Assembly: GCA_013339895.1 (NCBI GenBank)
Contig: JABACO010000016.1
Span: 3,987,767 to 4,051,766 of the forward strand
Direction of reading: 5' to 3'
DNA: 64,000 bases
Origin: Ephydatia muelleri
Lineage: Eukaryota > Porifera > Demospongiae > Spongillida > Spongillidae
Shown here: in pieces, positions 25,213 through 38,880 of the stretch
How positions within the stretch are numbered: position 1 is the first letter of the stretch
How the letters are laid out: each line of letters starts with the position of its first letter
The notes under the pieces: model-generated
What the model was told of the DNA's origin: nothing
Databases searched by the model: none
What the model saw: only the letters and a program-made list of their open reading frames with translations
Made by a program: the position numbers and the translations under genes

Positions 25213-28200
25213 TACAATGCATTCGGATTGCAATGCTTATGATAAGCAGGAATTTAAATTTGTTATGATAAATATAGTTGGGCAATGCATAGGAATAAAT
25301 TGCTTACGATAAGCATAATTGTACAATGCATTGGGATTGCATTGTTTATGATAATCATACTGGTGCATTGCTTTGGGATTGTATTGCTAATGATACGCAT
25401 AGTTGTGCAATGCATTGGTATGAAGTTACTTGTAAAAATCATAGTTGTGCAAAGCATTGGAAATAAATTGCTTGTGATGAGCATAGTTGTGCAATGCATT
25501 GGATTTAAACTGCTTATGATAAGCGTTGTTGCGCAATGCATAGGAATTAAATTGCTTATGATAAGCGTTGTTGCGCAATGCATAGGAATAAATTGCTTAC
25601 AATAAGCATAGTGGTACAATGCATTCGGATTGCATTGCTTATGATAAGCATATTTGCAATGCATAGAAATTTAAACTTGTTATGATAAGTATTGTTGTGC
25701 AATGCATAGAAAGTCCTTCCGATATGCATAATTGTACAATGCATTGGGATTGCTATACTTATGATAAGTATACTTGTGCAATGCATTGGGAATGAATTGC
25801 TTGTGATAAGCATAGTGGTACAATGCTTTCGGATTGCATTGCTTATGATAAGCAGGAATTAAAATTTGTTATGATAAATATAGTTGGGCAATGCATTGGA
25901 ATTAAATTTCTTATGATAAGCATTGTAGTGCAATGCATTGGAATTAAATTGCTTATGATAAGAATTGTTGTGCAATGCATAGAAATTGAATTGCTTACGA
26001 TTAGTATAGTTGTACAATGCATTGGATTTGCATTGCTTATAAAAAGCATTCTTGTGCAATACATTGGGATTGCATTGCTTGTGATAAGCATGTTGTGCAA
26101 TGCATTGTGATTTCAATCCTTACGATAAGCATTGTTGTGCAATGCATAGGAATTAAATTGCTTACGATAGGCATAATTATACAATGCATTGGGATTGCAT
26201 TGCTTATGATAAGCATACTAATATAATGCTTTGGGGATTGTATTGGTAATGATATGCATAGTTGTGCAATGCATTGGTGTGAAATTACTTGTGAAAAGCA
26301 TTGTTTTACAAAGCATTGGAAATAAATTGCTTGTGATAAGCATAGTTGTGCAATGCATTGGAATTAAACTGCTTATGATAAGCGTTGTTGCGCATTGCAT
26401 AGAAATTAAATTGCTTACGATAAGCATAGTGGTACAATGCATTCGGATTTCATTGCTTATGATATGCAGGAATTTAAATTTGTTATGATAAATATAGTTG
26501 GGCAATGCATTGGAATTAAATTGCTTATTTTAAGCATTGTTGTGGAATGCATTGGAATTAAATTGCTTATGATATGCATGTTGTGCAAAGCATAGAAATT
26601 GAAATGCTTACGATAAGTATAGTTGTACAATGCATTGGATTTGCATTGCTTATAAACAACATACTGGTGCAATACATTGGGATTGCATTGCTTGTGATAA
26701 GCAGAGTTGTGCAATGCATTGGGATTGCAATCCTTACGATAAGCATTGTTGTGCAATGCATAAGGCATTATATTGCTTACTATAAGCATTGTTGTGCAAT
26801 GCATAAGGCATTATATTGCTTACTATAAGCATAATTGTACAATGCATTGGGATTGCGTTACTTATGATAAGCATATTGGTGCAATGCTTTGTGGATTGTA
26901 TTGCTTATGATAAGCATTGTTGTGCAATGCATAGGATTTAAATTACTTACGGTAACAATTATTGCACAATGCATTGGGATTGCATTGCTTATGATAAGCA
27001 TACAGATGCAATGCTTTGGGATTGTATTGCTAATGATAGGCATAGTTGTACAATGCATTGGTATGAAATTACTTGTGAAAGTTGTGCAAAGCATTGAATT
27101 AAACTGCTTATGATAAGCGTTGTTGCGCAATGCATAGGAATAAATTGCTTACGATAAGCATAGTGGTACAATGCATTCGGATTGCATTGTTTATGATAAG
27201 CATACTTGTGCAATGCATAGAAATTTAATTTTCTTATAGTTCAGCAATGCATTGGAATTAAATTGCTTATGATAAGCATTCTTGTGCAATGCATAGAAAT
27301 GAATTGCTTACGATAAGTATAGTTGTACAATGCATTGGAATTGCATTGCTTATAATAAGCATACTTGTTCAATGCATTGGGATTGCATTGTTTGTGATAA
27401 GCATAGTTGTGCAATGCATTGGGATTGCAATCCTTACGATGAGCATTGTTTTTCAATGCATAGGAATTAAATTGCTTACCATATGCATAATAGTACAATG
27501 CATTGGGATTGCATTGCTTATGATAAGCATACTGGTGCAATGCGTTGGGGAGATTGTATTGGTAATGATATGCATAGTTGTGCAATGCATTGGTGTGAAA
27601 TTACTTGTGTAAAGAATAGTTTTACAAAGCATTGGGAATAAATTGCTTGTGATAAGCATAGTTGTGCAATGCATTGGAAATAAACTGCATATGATAAGCG
27701 TTGTTGCGCAATGCAAAGGAAATAAATTGCTTGTGATAAGCATAGTTGTGCAATGCATTGGAATTAAACTGCTTACGATAAGCATAGTGGTACAATGCAT
27801 TCGGATTGCATTGCTTATGATAAGCAGGAATTTAAATTTGTTGTGATAAATATAATTGGGCTATGCATTGGAATTAAATTGCTAATGATAAGCATTGATG
27901 TGCAATGCATTGGAATAAAATTGCTTATGATAAGCATGTGCAATGCATAGAAATTGAATTGCTTACGATAAGTAAAGTTGTACAATGCATTGGATTTGCA
28001 TCGCATATAAAAAACCTACTTGTGCAATACATTGGGATTGCATTGCTTGTGATAAGCATAGTTGTGCAATGCATTGGAATTAAACTGCTTATGATAAGCG
28101 TTGTTGCGCATTGCATCGGAATAATTTGCGTACTATAAGCATAGTGGTACAATGCATTCGGATATTGCATTGCTTATGATAAGCAAAGTTGTGCAATGCA

Positions 28201-31200
28201 TAGGAATTGAAATTGCTTATTATAAGTATTGTTGTGCAATGCATAGATATTCCTTACGATATGCATAGTTGTATAATGCAATGGGATTGTTATACTCATT
28301 ATAAGCATACTTGTGCAATGCATTAGGATTGAATTGCTTGTGATAAGCATAGTTTTGCAATGCATTTTAATTAAACTGCTTATGATTAGCGTTGTTGCGC
28401 AATGCATAGGAATTAAATTGCTTTTGATAAGCGTTGTTGCGCAATTCATAGGAATAAATTGCTTAAGATAAGCATTATTGTACAATTCATTGGGATTGCA
28501 TTGCTAATGATACGCATAGTTGTGCAATTCATTAGTATGAAATTACTTGTAAAAAGCATAGTTGTGCAAAGCATTGGAATTAAACTGCTTATGATAAGCG
28601 TTGTTGCGCAATGCATAGGAATAAATTGCTTACGTTAAGCGTAGTTGTACAATGCATTCGGAATCCATTGCTTATGATAAGCATACTTGTGCAATGCATA
28701 GGAATTTAAATTTGTAATGATAAACATAGTTGGGCAATGCATTGATGTTCATGATAAGCATTGTTGTGCAATGCATAGAAATTGAATTGCTTGTGATAAG
28801 CATAGTTGTGCAATGCATAAGGAATTAAATTGCTCACGATAAGCATAATTGTACAATGCATTGGGATTGCGTTGTTTATGATAAGCATACTTGTGCAATG
28901 CATAGGAATTAAAAATGCTTAAAATAAGTATTGTTGTGCAATGCATGGAAATTCTTACGATATGCATAGTTGTATAATGCAATGGGATTGTAATACTTAT
29001 GATAAGCATACTAGTGCAATGCATTAGAATTGAAATGCTTGTGATAAGCATAGTTGTGCAGGCATTTAAATTAAACTGCTTATGATAAGCGTTGTTGCGC
29101 AATGCATAGGAATTAAATTGCTTACGATAAGCATAGTGGTACAATGCATTCGGATTGCAATGCTTATGATAAGCAGGAATTTAAATTTGTTATGATAAAT
29201 ATAGTTGGGCAATGCATAGGAATAAATTGCTTACGATAAGCATAATTGTACAATGCATTAGGATTGCATTGCTTATGATAATCATACTGGTGCATTGCTT
29301 TGGGATTGTATTGCTAATGATACGCATAGTTGTGCAATGCATTGGTATGAAGTTACTTGTAAAAATCATAGTTGTGCAAAGCATTGGAAATAAATTGCTA
29401 TTGATGAGCATAGTTGTGCAATGCATTGGATTTAAACTGCTTATGATAAGCGTTGTTGCGCAATGCATAGGAATTAAATTGCTTATGATAAGCGTTGTTG
29501 CGCAATGCATAGGAATAAATTGCTTACAATAAGCATAGTGGTACAATGCATTCGGATTGCATTGCTTATGATAAGCATATTTGCAATGCATAGAAATTTA
29601 AACTTGTTATGATAAGTATTGTTGTGCAATGCATAGAAAGTCCTTCCGATATGCATAATTGTACAATGCATTGGGATTGCTATACTTATGATAAGTATAG
29701 TTGTGCAATGCATTGGGAATGAATTGCTTGTGATAAGCATAGTGGTACAATACTTTCGGATTGCATTGCTTATGATAAGCAGGAATTAAAATTTGTTATG
29801 ATAAATATAGTTGGGCAATGCATTGGAATTAAATTTCTTATGATAAGCATTGTAGTGCAATGCATTGGAATTAAATTGCTTATGATAAGAATTGTTGTGC
29901 AATGCATAGAAATTGAATTGCTTACGATTAGTATAGTTGTACAATGCATTGGATTTGCATTGCTTATAAAAAGCATACTTGTGCAATCCAGGGATTGCAT
30001 TGCTTGTGATAAGCTTGTTGTGCAATGCATTGTGATTTCAATCCTTACGATAAGCATTGTTGTGCAATGCATAGGAATTAAATTGCTTAAGATAGGCATA
30101 ATTATACAATGCATTGGGATTGCATTGCTTATGATAAGCGTACTAATATAATGCTTTGGGGATTGTATTGGTAATGATATGCATAGTTGTGCAATGCATT
30201 GGTGTGAAATTACTTGTGAAAAGCATTGTTTTACAAAGCATTGGAAATAAATTGCTTGTGATAAAGCATAGTTGTGCAATGCATTGGAATTAAACTGCTT
30301 ATGATAAGCGTTGTTGCGCAATGCATTGAAATTAAATTGCTTACGATAAGCATAGTGGTACAATGCATTCGGATTGCATTGCTTATGATAAGCAGGAATT
30401 TAAATTTGTTACGATAAATATAGTTGGGCAATGCATTGGAATTAAATTGCTTATGATAAGCATTGATGTGCAATGCTTTGGAATTAAATTGCTTATGATA
30501 AGCATGTTGTGCAATTTATAGACATTGAATTGCTTACGATAAGTATAGTTGTACAATGCATTGGATTTGCATCGCATATAAAAAACCTACTTGTGCAATA
30601 CATTGGGATTGCATTGCTTGTGATAAGCATAGTTGTGCAATGCATTGAAATTAAACTGCTTATGATAAGCGTTGTTGCGCAAAACATACGAATTAAATTG
30701 CTTACGATAAGCATAGTGGTACAATGCATTCGGATTTCATTGCTTATGATATGCAGGAATTTAAATTTGTTATGATAAATATAGTTGGGCAATGCATTGG
30801 AATTAAATTGCTTATTTTAAGCATTGTTGTGGAATGCATTGGAATTAAATTGCTTATGATATGCATGTTGTGCAATGCATAGAAATTGAAATGCTTACGA
30901 TAAGTATAGTTGTACAATGCATTGGATTTGCATTGCTTATAAACAACATACTGGTGCAATACATTGGGATTGCATTGCTTGTGATAAGCAGAGTTGTGCA
31001 ATGCATTGGGTTTGCAATCCTTACGATAAGCATTGTTGTGCAATGCATAAGGCATTATATTGCTTACTATAAGCATAATTGTACAATGCATTGGGATTGC
31101 GTTGCTTATGATAAGCATATTGGTGCAATGCTTTGTGGATTGTATTGCTTATGATAAGCATTGTTGTGCAATGCATAGGAATTAAATTACTTACGGTAAC

Positions 31201-34200
31201 AATTATTGCACAATGCATTGGGATTGCATTGCTTATGATAAGCATACAGATGCAATGCTTTGGGATTGTATTGCTAATGATACGCATAGTTGTACAATGC
31301 ATTGGTATGAAATTACTTGTGAAAAGCATAGTTGTGCAAAGCATTGAATTAAACTGCTTATGATAAGCGTTGTTGCGCAATGCATAGGAATAAATTGCTT
31401 ACGATAAGCATAGTGGTACAATGCATTCGAATTGCATTGTTTATGATAAGCATACTTGTGCAATGCATAGAAATTTAAATTTCTTATAGTTGGGCAATGC
31501 ATTGGAATTAAATTGCTTATGATAAGCATTCTTGTGCAATGCATAGAAATGAATTGCTTACGATAAGTATAGTTGTACAATGCATTGGAATTGCATTGCT
31601 TATAATAAGCATACTTGTGCAATGCATTGGGATTGCATTGTTTGTGATAAGCATAGTTGTGCAATGCATTGGGATTGCAATCCTTACGATGAGCATTGTT
31701 TTTCAATGCATAGGAATTAAATTGCTTACCATATGCATAATTGTACAATACATTGGGATTGCTTTGCTTATGATTAGCATACTGGTGCAATGCTTTGGGA
31801 TTGTGTTGCTTATGATACGCATAGTTGTGCAATGCATTGGTATGAAATTACTTGTGAAATGCATAGTTGTGCAAAGCATTGGAAATAAATCACTTGTGAT
31901 AAGCATAGTTGTGCAATGCATTGGATTTAAACTGCTTATGATTAGCGTTGTTGCGCAATGCATAGGAATTAAATTGCTTATGATAAGCGTTGTTGCACAA
32001 TGCATAGGAATTAATTGCTAACGATAAGCATAGTGGTACAATGCATTCGGATTGAATTGCTTATGATAAGCATACTTGTGCAATGCATAGGAATTTAAAT
32101 TTGTTATGATAAATATAGTTGGGGCATTGGAATTAAATTGCTTATGATAGCATTGTTGTGCAATGCATAGAAATTGAATTCCTTACGATAAGTATAGTTG
32201 TACAATGCATTGGAATTGCATTGCTTATGATAAGCATACATGTGCAATGCATTGGGATTGAATTGCTTGTGATAAGCATAGTTGTGCAATGCATTTAAAT
32301 TAAACTGCTTATGATAATCGTTGTTGCGCAATGCATAGGAATAACATTGCTTACGAAAAGTATAGTGGTACAATGCATTCGGATTGCATTGCTTATGATA
32401 AGCAGGATTTTAAATTTGTTATGATAAATATAGTTCGGCAATGCATTGGAATTAGATTGCTTATGATAAGCATTGTTGTGCAATGCATAAGGAATTAAAT
32501 TGCTTACGATAAGCATAAATGTGCAATGCATTGGGATTGCATTGCTTATGATAAGCGTACTGGTGCAGTGCTTTGGGGATTGTATTGCTAATGATACGCA
32601 TAGTTGTGCATTGCATTGGGATTGAATTGCTTGTGATAAGCATTGTTGTGCAATGCATTGGGATTGCAATCCTTACGATAAGCATAGTTGTGCAATGCAT
32701 TGGGATTGCAATCCATACGATAAGCATAGTTGTGCAATGCATTGGGATTGCATTCCTTACGATAAGCATTGTTGTGCAATGCATAGGAATTAAGTTGCTT
32801 ACGGTAACCATTATTGTACAATGCACTGGGATTGCATTGCTTATGATAATCATACAGATGCAATGCTTTGGGATAGTATTGCTTATGATACGCATAGTTG
32901 AGAAATGCATTGGTATGTAATTACTTGTGAAAAGCATAGTTGTACAAAGCATTGGATATAAAGTTTGTGATTAGCATAGTTGTCTAATGCATTGGAATTA
33001 AACTGGTTTAGATAAGCCTTGTTGCGCAATGCATTAGAATTAAAATGCTTACGATAAGCATAGTGGTACAATGCATTCGGATTGCATTGCTTATGATCAG
33101 CATACTTGTGCAAAGCATAGGAATTTAAATTTAATATATGTTAAATATAGTTAAGGCATTGAAATTAAATTGCTTATGATAAGCATTGTTGTGCAATGCA
33201 TTGGGATTGCAATCCTTACGATAAGCATAGTTGTGCAATGCATTGGGATTGCAATCCTTACGATAAGCATAGTTGTGCAATGCTTTGAGGATTGTATTGC
33301 AAATGATACTCATAGTTGTGAAGCGTTGTTGCGCAATGCATAGGAATAAATTGCTTACGATAAGCATAATTGAACAATGCATTGGGATTGCATTGCTTAT
33401 GATAAGCATACTGGTGCAATGCTTTGGGATTGTATTGCTAATGATAAGCATACTGGTGCAATGCTTTGGGATTGTTTTGCTAATGATACGCATAGTTGTG
33501 CAATGCATTTGTACGAAATTACTTGTGAATAGCATAGTTGTGCAAAGCATTGGAAAAAAATTGCTTGTGATAAGCATAGTTGTGCAATGCATTGGATTTA
33601 AACTGCTTATGGTAAGCGTTGTTACGCAATGCATAGGAATAAAATTGCTTACGATAAGCATAGTGGTACAATGCATTCGGATTGCATTGCTTATGATAAG
33701 CATACTTGTGCAAAGCATAGGAATTTAAATTTAATATATGTCAATTATAGTTAGGGCATTGGAATTAAATTGCTTATGATAAGCATTGTTGTGCAATGCA
33801 TTGGAATTGCATTCCTTACGATAAGCATAGTTGTGCAATGCATTGGGGTTGCAATCGTTACGATAAGCATAGTTGTGCATAGCATTGGGATTGCATTCCT
33901 TACGATTAGCATTTTTGTGCAATGCATAGGAATTAAATTGCTTACGGTAACCATTATTGTACAATGCACTGGGATTGCATTGCTTATGATAAGCATACAG
34001 ATGCAATGCATTGCGATTGTCTTGCTAATGATACGCATAGTTGAGCAATGCATTGGTATGAAATTACTTGTAAAAAGCATAGTTGTACAAAGCATAGGAA
34101 GTAAATTGCTTGTGATAAGGCATTGGAATTAAACTGCTTATGATAAGCGTTGTTGCGCAATGCATTGAAATTAAATTGCTTACGATAAGCATAGTGGTAC

Positions 34201-34507
34201 AATGCATTCGGATTGCATTGCTTATGATAAGCAGGAATTTAAATTTGTTATGATAAATATAGTTGGGCAATGCATTGGATTTAAATTGCTTATGATAAGC
34301 ATTGATGTGCAATGCATTGGAATTGAATTGCTTATGATAAGCATGTTGTGCAATGCATAGAAATTGAATTGCTTACGATAAGTATAGTTGTACAATGCAT
34401 TGGATTTGCATCGCATATAAAAAACCTACTTGTGCAATACATTGGGATTGCATTGCTTGTGATAAGCATAGTTGTGCAATGCATTGGAATTAAACTGCTT
34501 ATGATAA

Positions 34508-36835
34508 CTATTCATTGCACAACTGTTTTGATCTTAAGCAATGTATCCAAATGCATTGCACAACTATGCTTATCATAAGCAATTTTAAATCCAATGCATT
34601 GCACAACTTTGTTTATCATAAGCAATTAAATTCCTATGCAATGCAAAACTATGATTATCAGAAGCAATATAATTCCAACTATGTTTATCATAAGCAATTT
34701 ATATCATATGCATTGCACAATTATGCTTATCATAAGCAATGCAATCCCAATGCATTACACCAACAACTATGCTTAACAGTTTTGCAATCCCAATGCATTA
34801 CTCAAACATCTATGCTTATATAAGCAATGCAATCCCAATGGCACAACTATGTTTATCTTAAGCAATGCAATCCCAATGTATTGAGCGACTATGCATATCA
34901 TAAGCAATATAATTCCAAGCACAACTATTTTTATCACAAGATATTGAATTCCCATGCAATGCACAACTATTCTTATCTTAAGCTATGCATTTCTAATGAA
35001 TTGCACAACTATGCTTATCTTAAGCAATGCAATCCTAATCAGTTGCACAACTTTTCTTATCATGAGCATTTTATTTCCTATGCATCGCACAATATAGTTC
35101 CAATGCATTGCACAATTATGTTTCACTTAAACAATGTAATTCCATGCAAAGCACAACTAAGCTTATCATAAGCAATTTAATTCCTATGCATTGCGCAACA
35201 ACGCTTATCATAAGCAATTTAATTCCAATGCATTGGACAACTATGCTAATCACAAGCAATTTATTTCCAATGCTTTGTACAACTATGCTTTTCACAAGTA
35301 ATTTCAAACCAATGCATTGCACAACTATGCGTATCATTAGCAATACAATCCCAAAGCATTGCATCTGTATGCTTATCATAAGCAATGCAATCCCAATGCA
35401 TTGTACAATAATGGTTACCGTAAGCAATTTAATTCCTATGCATTGCACAACAATGCTTATCGTAAGGAATGAAAGCCCAATGCATTGCACAACTATGCTT
35501 ATCACAAGCAATTCAATCCCAATGCATTGCACAACTATGCTTATCACAAGCAATTCAATGTCTATGCATTGCACAACAATGCTTATCATAAGCACCAATG
35601 CATTGCCCAACTGTATTTATCATAACAATTTTAAATTCCTATGCATTGTACAAGTATGCTTATCATAAGCAATGCAATCCGAATGCATTGTACCACTATG
35701 CATAACGTAAGCAATTTATTCCTATGCATTGCGCAACAACGCTTATCATAAGCAGTTTAATTCCAATGCTTTGCACAACTATGCTTTTATTAAGTAATTT
35801 CATACTAATGCATTGCACAACAATGCATATCATTAGCAATGCAATCTCAATGCATTGTACAATTATGCTTATCGTAAGCAATTTAATTCCTATGCATTGC
35901 ACAACAATGCTTATCGTAAGGATTGCAATCCCAATGCATTGCCCAACTATATTAATCATAACAATTTTAAATTCCTATGCATTGCACAAGTATGCTTATC
36001 ATAAGCAATGCAATCCGAATGCATTGTACCACTATGCTTATCGTAAGCAATTTAATTCTTATGCATTGCGCAACAAAGCTTATCTAAAGCAGTTTAATTC
36101 CAATGCATTGGACAACTATGCTAATCACAATTTATTTCCAATGCTATGTACAACTATGCTTTTTACAAGTAATTTCATACCAATGCATTGCTCAACTATG
36201 CGTATCATTAGCAATACAATCGCAATGCATTGCATCTGTATCCTTATCATAAGCAATGCAATCCCAGTGCATTGTACAATAATGGTTACCGTAAGCAATT
36301 TAATTCCTATGCATTGCACAACAATGCTTATCATAAGCAATACAATCCACAAAGCATTGCACCAATATGCTTATCATAAGCAACGCAATCCCATTGCATT
36401 GTACAATTATGCTTATCGTAAGCAATTTAATTCCTTATGCATTGCACAATGCTTATCGTAAGCAATTTAATTTCTTATGCATTGCACAACAATGCTTATC
36501 ATAAGGATTGCAATCCCAATGCATTGCACAACTATGCTTATCACAAGCAATGCAATCCCAATGTAGTATGTTGTTTATAAGCAATGCAAATCCAATGCAT
36601 TGTACAACTATACTTATCGTAAGCAATTCATTTTCTATGCATTGCACAACATGCTTATCATAAGCAATTTAATTCCAATGCATTGCACAACAATGCTTAA
36701 CATAAGCAATTTAATTCCAATGCATTGCCCAACTATATTTATCATAACAAATTTAAATTCCTGCTAATCATAAGCAATGCAATCCGAATGCATTGTACCA
36801 CTATGCTTATCGTAAGCAATTTAATTCCTATATTA
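34508..36835 (-). repeat. 2.3-kb reverse-oriented block of 42-bp monomers
   Basis: All units read in the reverse direction from about 34508 to 36835, then forward briefly. A distinctive non-consensus module (TTTTGATCTTAAGCAATG) occurs just inside the left edge (34526-34543) and again, inverted, just past the right edge (about 36875-36895). It is embedded in about 75 bp of matching sequence each time (34512-34590 and 36833-36911). The block is therefore bounded by inverted repeats. Confidence 0.85.
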
Positions 36836-37009
36836 AATTGCTTATGATAAGCATAGTTGTGCAATGCATTTGGATCACATTGCTTAAGATCAAAACAGTT
36901 GTGCAATGCATAGGAATTAAAACATAGTTGTGCAATGTATTGGAATTACAATGCTTATGATGAACATAGTTGTGCATTGCATTGCGATTGCATTGCTTAA
37001 GATGATTGC

Positions 37010-37830
37010 TTATGATGAGCAGAATTGTACAAATGTGTTTATCATGAGATGCGTACTGCATAATAACATTGCAATGATTGCACGTACATTGCCACATGGG
37101 TATCAGTGTTTGTGCAAATATCATTACTATATGCACAACGATTGCTTATGATTAGAAAAATAGCACAAAAATGTTTTTATACTGCATAATAACTTTAAAT
37201 TCATTGCATGTCTATTGCCACATGGTCGTCAGTGCTGTGCAACAATCAGATTGCTAAATGCACAACGATTTCTTATGATTACCAATATTGCACAAGTGTG
37301 TTTATCATGAGATGCAAACTGCAGACTAACAAGCGATGATGGCAAGTACTTTCCCACATGGTTGTCAGTGTAGTGCAACAATTCCTATTGGCACAACGAA
37401 TCCCTATGATGAGCAAAATAGCACAAGTGAGCTCATATGAGCAATGAAAAACAATGTGTTTATCATGAGATGTGGTACTGCATAATAACATTTGCAAGGA
37501 TTGCATGAACATTCAATCCACATGCGTATCAGTGTCGTGCAATATTCAGTAGGCTACATGCACAAGGATTGCTTATAAGCAAAATCAATTGTATTTATCA
37601 TGAGATGCGTACTGCAGAATCACTTTTCATTGATTTCAAGTCCAATCGCATATGGTTATCAGTGTGGTGCAATAATCAAATTGCTACATGCACAAGGATT
37701 ACTTATGATAAGTAAACTTTGTTTATGCGTACAACAAAATAACATTACAATGATTGCAAATAAATTCCCACATGGTTATCAGTGTAGTGCAACAATCATA
37801 TTGATATATGCACTGTAAAATTGCTTATTA
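37010..37830 (+). repeat. Satellite family A, right side
   Basis: The family A unit seen at 5.13-6.7 kb returns here, with GAGATGCGTACTGCATAATAA, CACATGGTTATCAGTGT and ATGCACAACGATTGCTTATG modules, in the same orientation as on the left. Confidence 0.8.
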
Positions 37831-38880
37831 TAACCATAATTCACAATTGTTATCTAGAGATGCGTACTAGAATTAAATTGCTTTTAATTATGCAATTCCA
37901 ATTCATTGCACAGTTTTTCTTATCGTAAGCAATTTAATTCTGATGCATTCCACAACTATGCTTGTCATAAGAATTTGTATTGCAATTCATTGCACAACTA
38001 TGCATATCAACAGCAATATAATTCCAATGCATTGCAGAACGATGCTTATAATTAAATCATTTGCATGCAATGCAATCCCAATGCATGTCACACGTCTACT
38101 TAAGATAAGCAATGCAATTTTAATGCATTGCAACTATGCTTATCATAAGCAATTTAATTCTAATGCATTGCGGAACGATACTTGTCATATGCCGTGCAAT
38201 TCCATTGCATTGCACATCTGTACTTATCATAAGCAATTCAATTCTACAGCATTGCACAACTGTGCTTATCATGAGCAATGTAATTCCAATGCATTGCAGA
38301 ACGAATATTTATCGCATGCATTGCTTTCCAATGAATTGTTCGTTTTCTAATGGCAAGCAATGCAATTTTAATACATTGCACATATAGCTTATCATAAGCA
38401 ATTAATTGTATTCAAAAGAATTCACTACTATGCTTATCATCAGCAATATAATTGCAATGCATTGCAGAATAATGCTTATCATCCGGGCAATTCCAATGCA
38501 TTGAACAATGTTTCTTATCATAAGCAATTTAATTCTGATGCATTGCACACTTTTAATTAGGATTTGTATTGCAATGCCATGCACAACTATGCTTATCAAC
38601 AGCAATATAATTCCAATGCATAGAATTGCATTGCTTCTCATAAGTAGACTTGTGCATGCATTGGGATTGCTTGCATATGATAAGCGGCGTTTGCAATTCA
38701 TTGTACTTAAATTTCTGATAATAATCATCATTGTGCAATGGAATTAAATTGATTGGCTTATGATTAGTAGACTTATAGAATCCAATGCAATGGGATTGCA
38801 TTGCATATGACAAGCCACGTTCTGCAATGTATTGGAATTATATTGCATATAGTTGTGCAATGCGTTAGAATTAAATTGCT
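37831..38880. repeat. Degenerate 42-bp monomers, mixed orientation
   Basis: Recognisable but heavily mutated family B monomers, mostly reverse oriented (AATTCCAATGCATTGCA, TTATCATAAGCAATTTAATT), with short forward pieces near 38640-38880. The divergence is far higher than in the 9-32 kb core. Confidence 0.75.

Larger units (their letters stand above)
23436..32020 (+). repeat. About 4.3-kb higher-order tandem duplication
   Basis: Two long copies: about 23.4-27.7 kb and about 27.8-32.0 kb. Matching landmarks are 23436 with 27815 (offset 4379), 25031 with 28916 (3885), 25263 with 29190 (3927) and 26457 with 30744 (4287). The offset steps mark later events: a 497-bp duplication only in copy 1 (4382 to 3885), loss of one 42-bp monomer at the 25.0-25.2 kb inversion (3885 to 3927), and a gain of about 360 bp near 30.4-30.76 kb in copy 2. 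Confidence 0.8.
6711..38880. repeat. Giant core satellite array, 42-bp monomer (family B)
   Basis: About 32 kb, roughly 750 head-to-tail copies of a 42-bp monomer. A clean example runs from 8252, in the reverse orientation. In forward orientation each unit reads, in order: GCTTATGATAAGC (inverted repeat around one base), ATAGTTGTGCAATG (or ATTGTTGCGCAATG), CAATGCATTG (perfect palindrome, containing ATGCAT), then GGGATTGCATT or GGAATTAAATT. Monomer variants recur in set orders and form higher-order repeats. Orientation is mostly forward, with reverse blocks listed separately. No unique sequence, gene or transposon interrupts the core. Because 42 is 14 codons, several frames stay open with 14-residue periodic peptides; I do not regard these as genes. 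I do not recognise the satellite from any named family. Confidence 0.95.

Noticed and set aside
7623-34416. Many open frames of 60-280 codons on both strands of the satellite
   Set aside because: They arise from the 42-bp (14-codon) period, occur in several frames at once, and have no splice context or independent sequence.
6711-38880. CRISPR-like array
   Set aside because: The units are contiguous, diverged and have no unique spacers; the setting is a spliced eukaryotic genome.
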